From the NCBI RefSeq assembly GCF_020733635.1, contig NZ_JAJFZL010000001.1, positions 5,704,001 to 5,768,000 on the forward strand: DNA of 64,000 bases, in the 5' to 3' direction. This DNA is from Nocardia spumae. GTDB taxonomy: Bacteria; Actinomycetota; Actinomycetes; Mycobacteriales; Mycobacteriaceae. A program made the position numbers and the translations under genes. The stretch's first letter is position 1. Every line of letters starts with the position of its first letter. The notes under the pieces are model-generated. The model made no database searches. It worked only from the letters and a program-made list of their open reading frames with translations, and was not told where the DNA came from. Below are positions 51,635 to 62,359 of this stretch, piece by piece.

Positions 51635-52057
51635 ATGCAACTTCCCGATTCCGCCCGCGAGTTCATCGGCGCCGGCGCGAACGCCACCCTGGTCACCCTC
51701 AACGCAGACGGTAGTCCGCAGATCTCCGTCGTCTGGGTGGCATTGCGGTCCACCCCCGAGGGTGACGAGCTGGTCAGCGCGCACCTGGGCGAGTATCTGA
51801 AGGTGCGCAATGTGCGCCGCGACCCACGGGTTGCGCTGACCATCGTGTCCGACGAACCGAGTGAGTTCATGCGGCCGTATCTGTCGGTCACCGGAACCGG
51901 GCGCATCGTCGAGGGCGGAGCGCCGGAACTGTTGCGCGAACTGGCCGCCACGCTGGCCCGGCCCGGCCTCGGCTTCCCGCCCGCGGACGCCCCGCCGGGA
52001 GTGCTGACCCGGATCCGGATCGACAAGATCGGCGGAATCGGACCCTGGGCGTCCTGA
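51635..52057 (+). CDS. PPOX-class (F420-dependent) oxidoreductase / pyridoxamine-phosphate-oxidase-like protein
   Basis: 140 aa split beta-barrel: ATLVTLNADGSPQISVVWVALRS, YLKVRNVRRDPRVALTIV, FMRPYLSVTGTGRIVEGGAPELLRELA (read in segments). Members use FMN or F420; the F420 variant is common in Actinobacteria, so F420 is inferred. The ATG at MQLPDSAREFI was used; the frame is open far upstream but that part is not protein-like. Substrate unknown. Ends 29 bp before the convergent EthA-like gene stop. Confidence 0.87.
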   Translation: MQLPDSAREFIGAGANATLVTLNADGSPQISVVWVALRSTPEGDELVSAHLGEYLKVRNVRRDPRVALTIVSDEPSEFMRPYLSVTGTGRIVEGGAPELLRELAATLARPGLGFPPADAPPGVLTRIRIDKIGGIGPWAS

Positions 52058-52086
52058 TTCGGGCCCAGTGCACTGCGGGGCGGCGG

Positions 52087-53559
52087 TCAGGCGTTCGACA
52101 GCACCGACGTCCGCCGGACCGGCCGCAGCGTCTTGTCCAGATTCGTCCGCATGGTCGTGGCCGAATCCAGCAGATAGTTCTGCCGCACCTTCCACGGATG
52201 CCGATCGCCCTGGCGCGGGAAATCCCCGATGGACCGCTGGATATACCCGGACGCGAGGTCGAGCAGCGGATGTTCGACGAGGTCACCCTGCGGCTGCGGC
52301 ACCACCGCGTCGTGCCCGCGGCGATTCATGTGCGCGATCACCTTGCACACCAGCCGTGAGGTCAGATCGGCGCGCAACGTCCACGACGCGTTGGTGTAGC
52401 CGATGCAGACGGCGAAGTTCGGAACGCCGGTGAGCATGGTGCCCTGCCAGACGAAGCGGTCGGACAGATTCACCGGCTCACCGTCGACCTCCAGCGAGAT
52501 ACCGCCGAAGGCAAGCAGTTTCAGACCGGTGGCGGAGACCACGATATCGGCCGGCAACACCGTTCCCGACCGCAACCGGATCCCCTCCGGAACGAAGGTA
52601 TCGATGTGGTCGGTGACCACCTCGGCCTTCCCCTTGCGCATCGCCTTGAAGAAGTCGGCGTCGGGCACCGCGCACAGTCGCTGATCCCAGGGGTTGTATT
52701 CCGGGGTGAAGTGTTCGGCGACCAGTTTCTCGTCCTTGAGGATCCGCGTCGTCAGCCCGGTGAGCAATTTGCGCGCGGCCTGCGGCCGCCGGCGGCAGTA
52801 CTGGTAGAAGCCGACATTGAACAGGATGTTCTTGGTGCGGATCACTCGGTGCGCCAAGGCCGGTGGGAGGAGTTCGCGAATCTTGTCGGCCTGTTTGTCG
52901 CGTCCGGGCACCGCGGAGATCCACGTCGGAGAGCGCTGGAGCATCGTGACGAGTTCGGCCTGTTCGGCCATCGCCGGGACCAAGGTCACCGCGGTGGCCC
53001 CGCTGCCGATGACCACGACCTTCTTACCGGCGTAGTCGAGGTCCTCCGGCCAGAACTGCGGATGCACCATGGTCCCGGAAAACGTTTCCACACCGGGGAA
53101 TTCGGGCGAATGCCCCTGATCGTAGTCGTAGTACCCGGAGCACGAGTACAGGAAGCGGCAGCGCAGCGTGCGGGTCTCACCGCCCTGGCTCAGCGTCAGC
53201 GTCCAGCGCGCCTGGTCGCTCGACCATTGCGCCGCGACGACTTTGGTGCCGAAGCGGATGTTCTCGTCGATGCCGTAGCGACGCGCGGTCTCCGTGATGT
53301 ATCGCAGGATCGAGGGTCCGTCGGCGATCGACTTGGCGTCGCGCCACGGTTCGAACGGATAGCCGAGGGTGAACATGTCCGAATCCGACCGGATACCCGG
53401 GTACCGGAACAGGTCCCAGGTGCCACCCAGCGCCTCGCGCGCCTCGATGATCGCGTAGGACGTGCCCGGCAGCTCGGTCTGGACCCGGTAACCGGCGCCG
53501 ATTCCGGACAGACCCGCGCCCACGATGACGACATCGACATATTCACCAGCTGCGGTCAT
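52087..53559 (-). CDS. Flavin-containing monooxygenase, EthA-like Baeyer-Villiger type
   Basis: 490 aa, length almost equal to mycobacterial EthA (489 aa). FAD Rossmann loop VDVVIVGAGLSGIGAGY, EAREALGGTWDLFRYPGIRSDSDMFTLG (nearly the EthA sequence), the FxGxxxHxxxW-type motif in FSGTMVHPQFWPED, the NADPH loop VVIGSGATAVTLVPAM and YNPWDQRLCAVPDADFF. Converts ketones or thioamide/thiocarbonyl compounds with NADPH and O2. Its natural substrate here is unknown. Divergent from an AraC-type regulator, 69 bp between starts. Confidence 0.92.
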   Translation of the reverse strand: MTAAGEYVDVVIVGAGLSGIGAGYRVQTELPGTSYAIIEAREALGGTWDLFRYPGIRSDSDMFTLGYPFEPWRDAKSIADGPSILRYITETARRYGIDENIRFGTKVVAAQWSSDQARWTLTLSQGGETRTLRCRFLYSCSGYYDYDQGHSPEFPGVETFSGTMVHPQFWPEDLDYAGKKVVVIGSGATAVTLVPAMAEQAELVTMLQRSPTWISAVPGRDKQADKIRELLPPALAHRVIRTKNILFNVGFYQYCRRRPQAARKLLTGLTTRILKDEKLVAEHFTPEYNPWDQRLCAVPDADFFKAMRKGKAEVVTDHIDTFVPEGIRLRSGTVLPADIVVSATGLKLLAFGGISLEVDGEPVNLSDRFVWQGTMLTGVPNFAVCIGYTNASWTLRADLTSRLVCKVIAHMNRRGHDAVVPQPQGDLVEHPLLDLASGYIQRSIGDFPRQGDRHPWKVRQNYLLDSATTMRTNLDKTLRPVRRTSVLSNA

Positions 53560-53628
53560 GGTTCCAGTGTGCTGGCAACTTCCCCGGCACTCTTGACTTT
53601 GCGCGACAACTATTTGATTCTGAACGAC

Positions 53629-54639
53629 ATGTCGGTGATCCGGTCGGCCGGCCTGCGCGGTTTTCGCGCGACGGTGGCGGAATTGGGCGGAAACGCGGAG
53701 GAGTACGCCGCGGCCGCCGGACTCCCGATCGCGGCGTTGGACGCCGACGACCTGCTGGTTTCCGATCAGGCCATGGCATTGGTCCTCGAAATCGCCGCAG
53801 ACCGTCTACGCTGCCCCGATCTGGGCCTGCGTATCGCGAGGCGCCAGGATCTGGGCATGCTGGGGCCGCTGGCACTGGCCATCCGCAGTTCGCCGACGCT
53901 GGCCGACGCGCTCGAATGCACCTCGCGCTATCTGTTCGTCCACGCCCGCTCACTGCGGCTGAGTATCGAACCCGACCCCTACGACGACCGCGCGGTGACC
54001 GCCTTGAACTACGGGGTGCGACCGGGGCTGCCGACGCTGGTCCAGGGCACCGATCTCGGCCTGGGATTCCTGCATCGCACGCTGATCCGGCTGATCGACG
54101 GCCCGTACGGGCTGCGCTCGGTAGAACTCCCCTATCGGCCGCCGGCGTCGCGCACCGCGTACGAGGAGTTCTTCGGCGCGCCGGTGCGCTTCGAACGGCC
54201 CGCGGCGATGTTGCGCGTGCCGAGCAGCCTCGCCGACCGGGCCGTCGCGGGCGGCGACGAGAACCTGCGGCGGCTGGCGGTGGCATTCCTGGCCGAACAG
54301 GCCGGTGACGCCGGTGCGGAAACGGTGCCGCGGGTGCGGGCCGCGGTGCAGCACCTGCTCGGCACGGCCGCGCCCGAGATCGGCTCGGTGGCGCGGCTAC
54401 TGACGATGCATCCACGCACCCTGCAGCGGCGGCTGGCGGCCGAGCACACCAGCTTCGCCGCCATCGTCGAGGATGTGCGGCGCAGTGAGGCCCGGCGCTA
54501 TCTGACCACCACCGATCTGCCGATGAGCCAGATCGCGTCCATGCTCGGCCTGTCCGAACAGGCCACGCTCACCCGCTGCGCCCGGCGCTGGTGGAACTCC
54601 ACCCCCACAGCGGTGCGCCGCGGCCACGCGCGGCACTGA
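53629..54639 (+). CDS. AraC-family transcriptional regulator
   Basis: 336 aa. The N-terminal AraC arabinose-binding-like (Arabinose_bd) domain reads DDLLVSDQAMALVLEIAADRLRCPDLGLRIARRQDLGMLGPLALAI (read in segments). The C-terminal double HTH is SVARLLTMHPRTLQRRLAAEHTSFAAIVEDVRRSEARRYLTTTDLPMSQIASMLGLSEQATLTRCARRWW. ATG chosen at MSVIRSAGLRGFRATV. It probably activates the divergent EthA-like gene in response to its substrate. In mycobacteria ethA is controlled by the TetR-type EthR, so this pairing differs. The stop abuts the convergent NTF2-like gene stop. Confidence 0.92.
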   Translation: MSVIRSAGLRGFRATVAELGGNAEEYAAAAGLPIAALDADDLLVSDQAMALVLEIAADRLRCPDLGLRIARRQDLGMLGPLALAIRSSPTLADALECTSRYLFVHARSLRLSIEPDPYDDRAVTALNYGVRPGLPTLVQGTDLGLGFLHRTLIRLIDGPYGLRSVELPYRPPASRTAYEEFFGAPVRFERPAAMLRVPSSLADRAVAGGDENLRRLAVAFLAEQAGDAGAETVPRVRAAVQHLLGTAAPEIGSVARLLTMHPRTLQRRLAAEHTSFAAIVEDVRRSEARRYLTTTDLPMSQIASMLGLSEQATLTRCARRWWNSTPTAVRRGHARH

Positions 54640-55125
54640 TCAGTGATGCGTGAGGTTCGGATCCCAGCGGCTGGAGGTGAGAGTGAAGCCCTGGATCGAC
54701 GACAACGGGATCATCGCCTCGTAGTTGCGCTGATAGCCGGTGCTCGCGATGCGCCAGCGGCCGTCGGCTTCGCGGCGATAGGTATCGCGATAGTAGGCGG
54801 CGCCACGAATCATGAGGCCGTGGTCGGGGATGATGACCGTATCCTCCAGGCACCAACTGCCCGAGGCGGTATCGCCGTCGACCCGGATCTCGGGGTGACT
54901 ACAGACGTGCGAGGTGATCATGGTGCCGCTCATCGCGCCGCTCAGATAGCCGACGATGGCCTCGCGGCTGTCGAACTGCAGCGGCTTACCACCCGACGGG
55001 GAGCCATAGTCGGCGACCGCGTCGGCGGTGAGCGTATCGGCGAACTCGTCCCACTCCCGCATATCCAGTGTGCGCAGATAGCGGTACTTCAACGCACGAA
55101 TCTCCTCCAACGCAACGAGATCCAT
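54640..55125 (-). CDS. Nuclear transport factor 2 / SnoaL-like protein
   Basis: 161 aa, NTF2-like cone fold: EEIRALKYRYLRTLDMREWDEFADTLTADAVADYGS, MISGT-like SHVCSHPEIRVDGDTASGSWCLEDTVI and GAAYYRDTYRREADGRWRIASTGYQRNYE (read in segments). ATG with AGGAGGTGACC spaced 4 nt ahead. Sits behind a 17-bp palindrome and next to an SDR, an arrangement frequent in steroid or aromatic-compound catabolism. Enzymatic role (isomerase, dehydratase) is unproven. Confidence 0.87.
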   Translation of the reverse strand: MDLVALEEIRALKYRYLRTLDMREWDEFADTLTADAVADYGSPSGGKPLQFDSREAIVGYLSGAMSGTMITSHVCSHPEIRVDGDTASGSWCLEDTVIIPDHGLMIRGAAYYRDTYRREADGRWRIASTGYQRNYEAMIPLSSIQGFTLTSSRWDPNLTHH

Positions 55126-55160
55126 CGCGGTCACCTCCTGATTTCGACCCCGCCAGCACA

Positions 55161-55177
55161 ATAGAACACGTTTCTAT
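55161..55177. promoter_or_regulatory. Palindrome ATAGAA-N5-TTCTAT, candidate TetR-type operator
   Basis: Perfect 6-5-6 inverted repeat 36 bp upstream of the NTF2-like ATG and 45 bp after the end of the SDR gene. Half-sites include AGAAC/GTTTCT, loosely reminiscent of the KstR site TNNAACNNGTTNNA but with one base more between halves. Confidence 0.5.
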
Positions 55178-55221
55178 CGCGGTCCCGGCTTTCACCGTTC
55201 ACCGGGACCACAGGGCCGATA

Positions 55222-55992
55222 TCAGGCGTGGGTTCCGCCGTCGATACGTACCTCGGTGCCGGTGATGAAGGCGCCGTCGTCGGAGGCCAGCATCGCCACC
55301 ACACCGGCGACGGTGTCGGGCGAGGCGAAACCCTGACCCAGCAGCGGCATCAGCTTCATGAGCAGGCCGTAATCCGCGTCCTCGGGCAGGCCCGGACCGC
55401 GGCCGTCGGTCATATCGCTGGAGATGGAACCGGGCGCCACCGCGACCGCGCGCAGCCCCTGCTTGGAGTATTCCGAGGCCAGCGCATGCGTCATCGACAT
55501 GATCCCGCCCTTGGACGCGGCATACGCGGCCATGTACGGGTGCGCGAAGTAGGTCGAGGTGGAAGCGAAGTTCACGATGACGCCGCGACCGCTCTCGAGC
55601 AGCGCCGGCAGCGATTCGCGAATCATCAGGAAGGTGCCGGTGAGGTTGGTGGTGATGATGCGGTTCCAGTCCGCCAGCGGCATCTCGTGGGTGTGCGCCG
55701 AGCGCAGGATTCCGGCGGCATTGATCAGCGCGTCCAGTCCGCCCAGGGTCTGCAGGGCGGTCCCCACCCCGGCACGCACCGAGTCCTCGTCGGAAATATC
55801 GATCACGGCGGTGGTGAGCCGGTCGGCATGCCCCTGGTCCGCGGCCTGCTTCGCGGTCTCCGCGAGACCGGCCTCACTGACGTCGGCACCCACCACGGTG
55901 CCGCCCTCGGACAGGATGCGGTGCACGGTCGCACGGCCGATACCGGATCCGGCACCGGTGATCAGAACACGACGGTCAGCGAAACGCTCCAT
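55222..55992 (-). CDS. Short-chain dehydrogenase/reductase (SDR)
   Basis: 256 aa classical SDR: VLITGAGSGIGRATV, LDALINAAGILRS, catalytic Ser in VNFASTSTYF, YAASKGGIMSMTHALA with Tyr/Lys, and the C-terminal TGTEVRIDGGTHA typical of 3-oxoacyl-ACP-reductase-like and steroid dehydrogenases. ATG with GAGGAGAG ahead. Divergent from a TetR gene over a 15-bp palindrome, so likely its regulated target. Substrate unknown; keto or hydroxy lipid or steroid. Confidence 0.93.
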   Translation of the reverse strand: MERFADRRVLITGAGSGIGRATVHRILSEGGTVVGADVSEAGLAETAKQAADQGHADRLTTAVIDISDEDSVRAGVGTALQTLGGLDALINAAGILRSAHTHEMPLADWNRIITTNLTGTFLMIRESLPALLESGRGVIVNFASTSTYFAHPYMAAYAASKGGIMSMTHALASEYSKQGLRAVAVAPGSISSDMTDGRGPGLPEDADYGLLMKLMPLLGQGFASPDTVAGVVAMLASDDGAFITGTEVRIDGGTHA

Positions 55993-56047
55993 TGCGAAAC
56001 TCTCCTCGACTGGGATTTCTTGATTCGATTGACACGATACGCCAACT

Positions 56048-56062
56048 TGGCACGTCGTGCCA
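56048..56062. promoter_or_regulatory. Palindrome TGGCACG-T-CGTGCCA, TetR operator
   Basis: Perfect 7-1-7 inverted repeat between the divergent SDR and TetR starts (55 bp from the SDR start, 42 bp from the TetR start). A TACAAT -10-like hexamer for the TetR gene is at 56080-56085. Position and symmetry fit an autoregulated operator. Confidence 0.75.
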
Positions 56063-56104
56063 TAGTGACAAAACGCGCATACAATAGGCGGCAGGAGGTG
56101 ACAG

Positions 56105-56755
56105 ATGACCGATTCGAAGGCCGTCCGCACCGGGACCGAGACGCCACCGCGCCCGAACCTGGCGCAGCGGCGCAAGACCGCGACCCGGATGGAGATCGCG
56201 CATACCGCGGCCCGGATGTTCGCCGAGCGTGGCACCGCGGCGGTCACCGCCGAGCAGATCGCCGCCGAATCCGGTGTCGGTCTGCGCACCTTCTATCGCT
56301 ACTGCCGTACCAAAGAGGATGCCGTGGAACCGATGCTGTCGGCGGGTGCGTCTCGCTGGCTGGACATCCTCGCCACCGGACCGCATCGATTGCCTACGAT
56401 CGCGGAGTTCGAAGCCGCCGCGGTCCGGGCGCTGACCGTGGTCGATCACGACGAACTCGACGTCACCCGCGGCCTGCTGCGCGCGATGGCCGACGATCCG
56501 GCGCTGCGCGCGGTCTGGTTCCGGGTCAATCTCACCGGTGAGCACGCACTGCTGGAACTGCTCACCGAATGGTCGCCGGAAACCGCGCCGCTGCGCCTGC
56601 GCACGCTGGCCGCGGCGGCCGCGGGCGCGATTCGCGTCGGCCTGGAACAATGGGCCGCGGACGATCGCACCGGTCCCCCGAGTGGATCCACCCCGGCGGA
56701 TCTGGTGGTCGGATGTATGCGCGAGCTCACCGCGGGGGTGCTCGCCACCCGGTAG
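56105..56755 (+). CDS. TetR-family transcriptional regulator
   Basis: 216 aa. HTH near residues 27-70: RMEIAHTAARMFAERGTAAVTAEQIAAESGVGLRTFYRYCRTKED (read in segments). C-terminal ligand domain of ordinary length. An 18-residue Thr/Pro/Arg-rich N-terminal extension precedes it. Divergent from an SDR gene, with a perfect palindrome between, so it probably represses the SDR and itself. ATG is preceded by GGAGGTG. Confidence 0.93.
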   Translation: MTDSKAVRTGTETPPRPNLAQRRKTATRMEIAHTAARMFAERGTAAVTAEQIAAESGVGLRTFYRYCRTKEDAVEPMLSAGASRWLDILATGPHRLPTIAEFEAAAVRALTVVDHDELDVTRGLLRAMADDPALRAVWFRVNLTGEHALLELLTEWSPETAPLRLRTLAAAAAGAIRVGLEQWAADDRTGPPSGSTPADLVVGCMRELTAGVLATR

Positions 56756-56779
56756 ACGGACTCGACAACGGGGGTACCG

Positions 56780-57043
56780 ATGAGCACCGCGCGCTGGAAT
56801 GTGTTGATAGAGGAGCAGATCGGCTCCAAGGAATACCGGCAGTGGGAGTTGACCTCGATCGCCGCCGCGGGCGCCGACCGGAGCTCCGCCGAGGACTTGT
56901 CGCGGACCTACCGGCCGCGCCATCCGATGAGCCCACGCGACCGCACTCGCTACCGCACCGCCGACGGCTGGGTGGTCGTCGTCGACGGCGCGATGAGCGA
57001 GTTCCGGTACCGCCTGACGGTCGCCGAACGCATGCCGGACTGA
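56780..57043 (+). CDS. Hypothetical protein, 87 aa
   Basis: MSTARWNVLIEEQIGSKEYRQWELTSIAAAGADRSSAEDLSRTYRPRHPMSPRDRTRYRTADGWVVVVDGAMSEF is read in segments: soluble, charged, without cysteine. Starts 24 bp after the TetR stop, with GGGGGT upstream, and could be co-transcribed with it. Ends 13 bp before the convergent Clp gene stop. No family recognised. Confidence 0.6.
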   Translation: MSTARWNVLIEEQIGSKEYRQWELTSIAAAGADRSSAEDLSRTYRPRHPMSPRDRTRYRTADGWVVVVDGAMSEFRYRLTVAERMPD

Positions 57044-57055
57044 GCGCCGGCTGCC

Positions 57056-59626
<2,571 letters not shown>

Positions 59627-59869
59627 GTCCACACCTCGTCATCTCTCGGAATTCGCCGTCGCAATGACTGGCGAACGGACAGCTATGTCACAGATCGCCG
59701 GAAAATCCTCAGGAACACTCCGAAAATATCGGGTCCCACCGTACTCCGATGACCACGATCCGGGGCCGGCACCGGCGCATCCGTTACTTTCCAGCGATCG
59801 CCGCCGGTCTGGATCGACGGCGCCGCGAAACCCGGCCGCCGGATCTGCCGCGCGGCGGGGACGCCGCAC

Positions 59870-60709
59870 CTAGATCGGCGGAAGTACCGGGGACGCAACC
59901 GTTCCCACCGGCCCCAGCCGCCGGTGCACCACGTACTGCTGTACGAAGGTCCAGGTATTGCTGGTGGCGAAGTACACCAGAATTCCGATCGGCATCACCA
60001 GCCCCGCGACCAGGGTGCCGAGCGGGAACAACCACAACGTCATCGCGTTGAGGAGCCGAGTCTGCGCCGTGGTGTCGGCCTGGCGGGCGATCGACGCGCG
60101 GGCGGTGCAGTGGGTGGCGATCGCCGCGATCAGCATCAGCGGCACCGCGACCACCGCCACCGCGGCTGTCGACCCGGGCGAGGCGGCCAGGGTCGCCGAC
60201 AGCGGTGCGGTGAACACCTCGGCGTGCAGGAACGACTGCACCAGATCCGAGGAGAACACGTAGTTGCCGGTGGCCGCGTTCTGTTCCGGCGTCATCGCCG
60301 CCGGACCTCCGAGAAACGGCACATGCGAGACCGCACCGGTACGGTCGAACGAGCGCAGCACGTGGTAGAGCCCGAGGAACATCAGGGTCTGCGCGAGTAC
60401 CGGCAGACAACCGCTGAGCACACTGAAATTGTGCTGCTGCTGCAGTTTCCGGGTTTCCGCGGCGAGGCGTTCGCGATCGTCGCCGCATTCGTCACGCAGC
60501 CTGCGGATCTCGGGCTGCAGCACGGCCATGGTGCGGGAGAAGCGAACCTGAGCCAGAAAGGGCCGGTACAACGCCAGCCGCAAGGTCGCGACCAGCATGA
60601 CGATGGCCAGCGTCCAGGACCAACCGCTCGCGGAACCGAATACCGCGGCGAAACCGGAATGCCAGAGCCAGAGCACGGCGGAGACCGGGTAGTACACGAA
60701 ATCGAGCAT
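59870..60709 (-). CDS. YidC/Oxa1-family membrane insertase (secondary copy)
   Basis: 279 aa with five or so hydrophobic helices. Family pattern: WTLAIVMLVATLRLALYRPFLAQVRFSRTMAVLQPEIRRLRDE, the Arg in the groove helix, QQHNFSVLSGCLPVLAQTLMFLGLYHVLRS, and GILVYFATSNTWTFVQQYVVHRRLG near the end (read in segments). It is shorter than housekeeping YidC and lies away from rnpA/rpmH, so it is a second insertase. Transcribed after the DUF6412 gene (85 bp). Start ATG with GAGGTGA. Confidence 0.88.
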   Translation of the reverse strand: MLDFVYYPVSAVLWLWHSGFAAVFGSASGWSWTLAIVMLVATLRLALYRPFLAQVRFSRTMAVLQPEIRRLRDECGDDRERLAAETRKLQQQHNFSVLSGCLPVLAQTLMFLGLYHVLRSFDRTGAVSHVPFLGGPAAMTPEQNAATGNYVFSSDLVQSFLHAEVFTAPLSATLAASPGSTAAVAVVAVPLMLIAAIATHCTARASIARQADTTAQTRLLNAMTLWLFPLGTLVAGLVMPIGILVYFATSNTWTFVQQYVVHRRLGPVGTVASPVLPPI

Positions 60710-60794
60710 GGGAGATCACCTCACTGCGAGGCACCCGTGCGGAGACGGGCGAGTGAACAGGGCAGCCGAACCGCCGAACGCGTGCGAAACGCGT

Positions 60795-61091
60795 TCAGCC
60801 CGGCAGTCCCGGCGCCCTGGGCCGTGGCCGGCCCGCCGCATCCGGATTGCTCTGTCGCAGAAATGATCCCCGTCGACGCTGCTGTGCCGACACCGGCGGT
60901 CCGCTGCGAACCGCGATGGGCAGCAATCGCATCCGGCCCGAGTACGCGGCCACGACGGCCAGCGCGAAGACGGCCGCGGCACCGACCGCGAGCAGCGAAT
61001 TGGGTTCGCCCGCAGGCACAACCGTGACGGCGACCACGGACAGCACCAGTGCGCACAGCACCAGTCCCATCGCACGAATCCGCGTCACCAT
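60795..61091 (-). CDS. DUF6412 small membrane protein
   Basis: 98 aa. Two hydrophobic helices (MGLVLCALVLSVVAVTVV, LLAVGAAAVFALAVVAAYSG) then the conserved basic tail RRRGSFLRQSNPDAAGRPRPRAPG, which I recognise as the DUF6412 signature and which typically neighbours secondary YidC genes in Actinobacteria. ATG at MVTRIRAMG; a GTG one codon on is possible. Proposed role: partner or substrate of the adjacent insertase (inference). Confidence 0.8.
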   Translation of the reverse strand: MVTRIRAMGLVLCALVLSVVAVTVVPAGEPNSLLAVGAAAVFALAVVAAYSGRMRLLPIAVRSGPPVSAQQRRRGSFLRQSNPDAAGRPRPRAPGLPG

Positions 61092-61198
61092 GACGATCAG
61101 CGTACCGAATCGATACCGCTGGTCGTGTGTCCGCGCGTCGTGTCCACCGGGTCGCGCCGAATCCCCCACGGGCAAACCTCCTATAACGCCCACAGCGA

Positions 61199-61212
61199 AC
61201 CAAGCGCTTGCT
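61199..61212. promoter_or_regulatory. KstR2-like palindrome
   Basis: ACCAAGCGCTTGCT satisfies the published KstR2 consensus AnCAAGnnCTTGnT at every fixed position and contains the perfect palindrome CAAGCGCTTG. It ends 12 bp before the ATG of the DapB-like gene. Similar palindromes are used by other TetR-type regulators of acyl-CoA metabolism, so the protein is not certain. Confidence 0.55.
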
Positions 61213-61224
61213 AGCCTCTGTGAG

Positions 61225-62301
61225 ATGATCTCGACGATCGTCTGGGGCACCGGCAATGTCGGCCGGGCCGCCATCCGCGCGGTACACGCACATCCCGGAC
61301 TGACGCTGGCCGGCGTACTGGTTCACAACCCGGACAAGGTCGGCCGCGATGCGGGCTCCCTGGCCGGCCTCGATCACGATCTGGGGGTCGCGGCGACCGC
61401 CGATATCGACGAGTTACTGCGCACCGAGCCGCAGGCCGTGGTCTACGCGGCTTCCGGCGATATCCGGCCCGATGACGCCCTGGGCGATATCGTCACCGCG
61501 ATCCGCGCCGGAGCCGTCGTCGTGACGCCCGCGCTCTACGCGCTCTACGACCCGCGCAACGCCCCCGCGGAACTCCGCGATCCGGTGACGGCCGCGATCG
61601 CCGAGGGCGGCGGCTCGCTGTTCGTCTCCGGTATCGATCCGGGATGGGGAAACGATGTGCTGCCACTGCTGCTCAGCGGCCTCGGCGGCACCGTCGAGTC
61701 GATCCGGTGCCAGGAGATCTTCGACTACTCCACCTATGACCAGCCCGATTCGGTCCGCTATCTGGTCGGCATGGGGCAGCCGATGGACTATGTGCCGCCG
61801 ATGACCGCGCCCGGAGTTCCCACCATGGTGTGGGGCGGCCAACTGCGGTTACTGGCGCGTGGACTCGGCGTGGAACTCGACGACATCCGGGAGACCTTGG
61901 ACCGCCGGGCGCTGGACACCACGGTCACCACCGCCTCGATGGGGGAATTCGAAGCCGGAACCCAGGGTGCGGTGCGCTTCGAGGTCCAGGGCATCGTGGG
62001 CGGCGAACCCCGTCTGGTCATCGAGCACATCACCAGGATCCATGCCGACTGCGCGCCGGATTGGCCGCTGCCGCCGGACGGCGCGGGCGCGCATCGGGTC
62101 GTCATCGAGGGCGACCCACACCTCGAGGTGACCGTGGAAGCCGAGACCGAGGGCGGTAATCGCGCCGCGGGCGGCAACGCCACCGCAGTGTCCCGGCTGG
62201 TGAACGCCATCGAATGGCTCGTCGCCGCCGACCCCGGACTCTACGACGCGCTCGATGTCCCGCTGACTCCCGCGGCCGGCAGGTTCGGTACCGACACGTG
62301 A
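61225..62301 (+). CDS. Dihydrodipicolinate-reductase-like NAD(P)-dependent oxidoreductase
   Basis: 358 aa. Rossmann loop [23 protein letters not shown] at the N-terminus, [22 protein letters not shown], and a middle segment [20 protein letters not shown] seen in the 2,4-diaminopentanoate-dehydrogenase / DapB-like family of Actinobacteria (read in segments). It reduces or oxidises an unknown substrate; not the lysine-pathway DapB by sequence. ATG lies directly behind a KstR2-like palindrome, so sterol or lipid degradation control is plausible. No strong SD. Confidence 0.85.
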   Translation: MISTIVWGTGNVGRAAIRAVHAHPGLTLAGVLVHNPDKVGRDAGSLAGLDHDLGVAATADIDELLRTEPQAVVYAASGDIRPDDALGDIVTAIRAGAVVVTPALYALYDPRNAPAELRDPVTAAIAEGGGSLFVSGIDPGWGNDVLPLLLSGLGGTVESIRCQEIFDYSTYDQPDSVRYLVGMGQPMDYVPPMTAPGVPTMVWGGQLRLLARGLGVELDDIRETLDRRALDTTVTTASMGEFEAGTQGAVRFEVQGIVGGEPRLVIEHITRIHADCAPDWPLPPDGAGAHRVVIEGDPHLEVTVEAETEGGNRAAGGNATAVSRLVNAIEWLVAADPGLYDALDVPLTPAAGRFGTDT

Positions 62302-62359
62302 CGAGCACACCCGGGATGAGCGGTCATGCTGGAGCTCATCCCCAGAAAGGACACCGCAC

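Noticed and set aside
53593..53620. TTGACT -35 with -10 before the AraC-type gene
   Set aside because: No acceptable -10 at 16-18 bp; only the -35-like hexamer is good.
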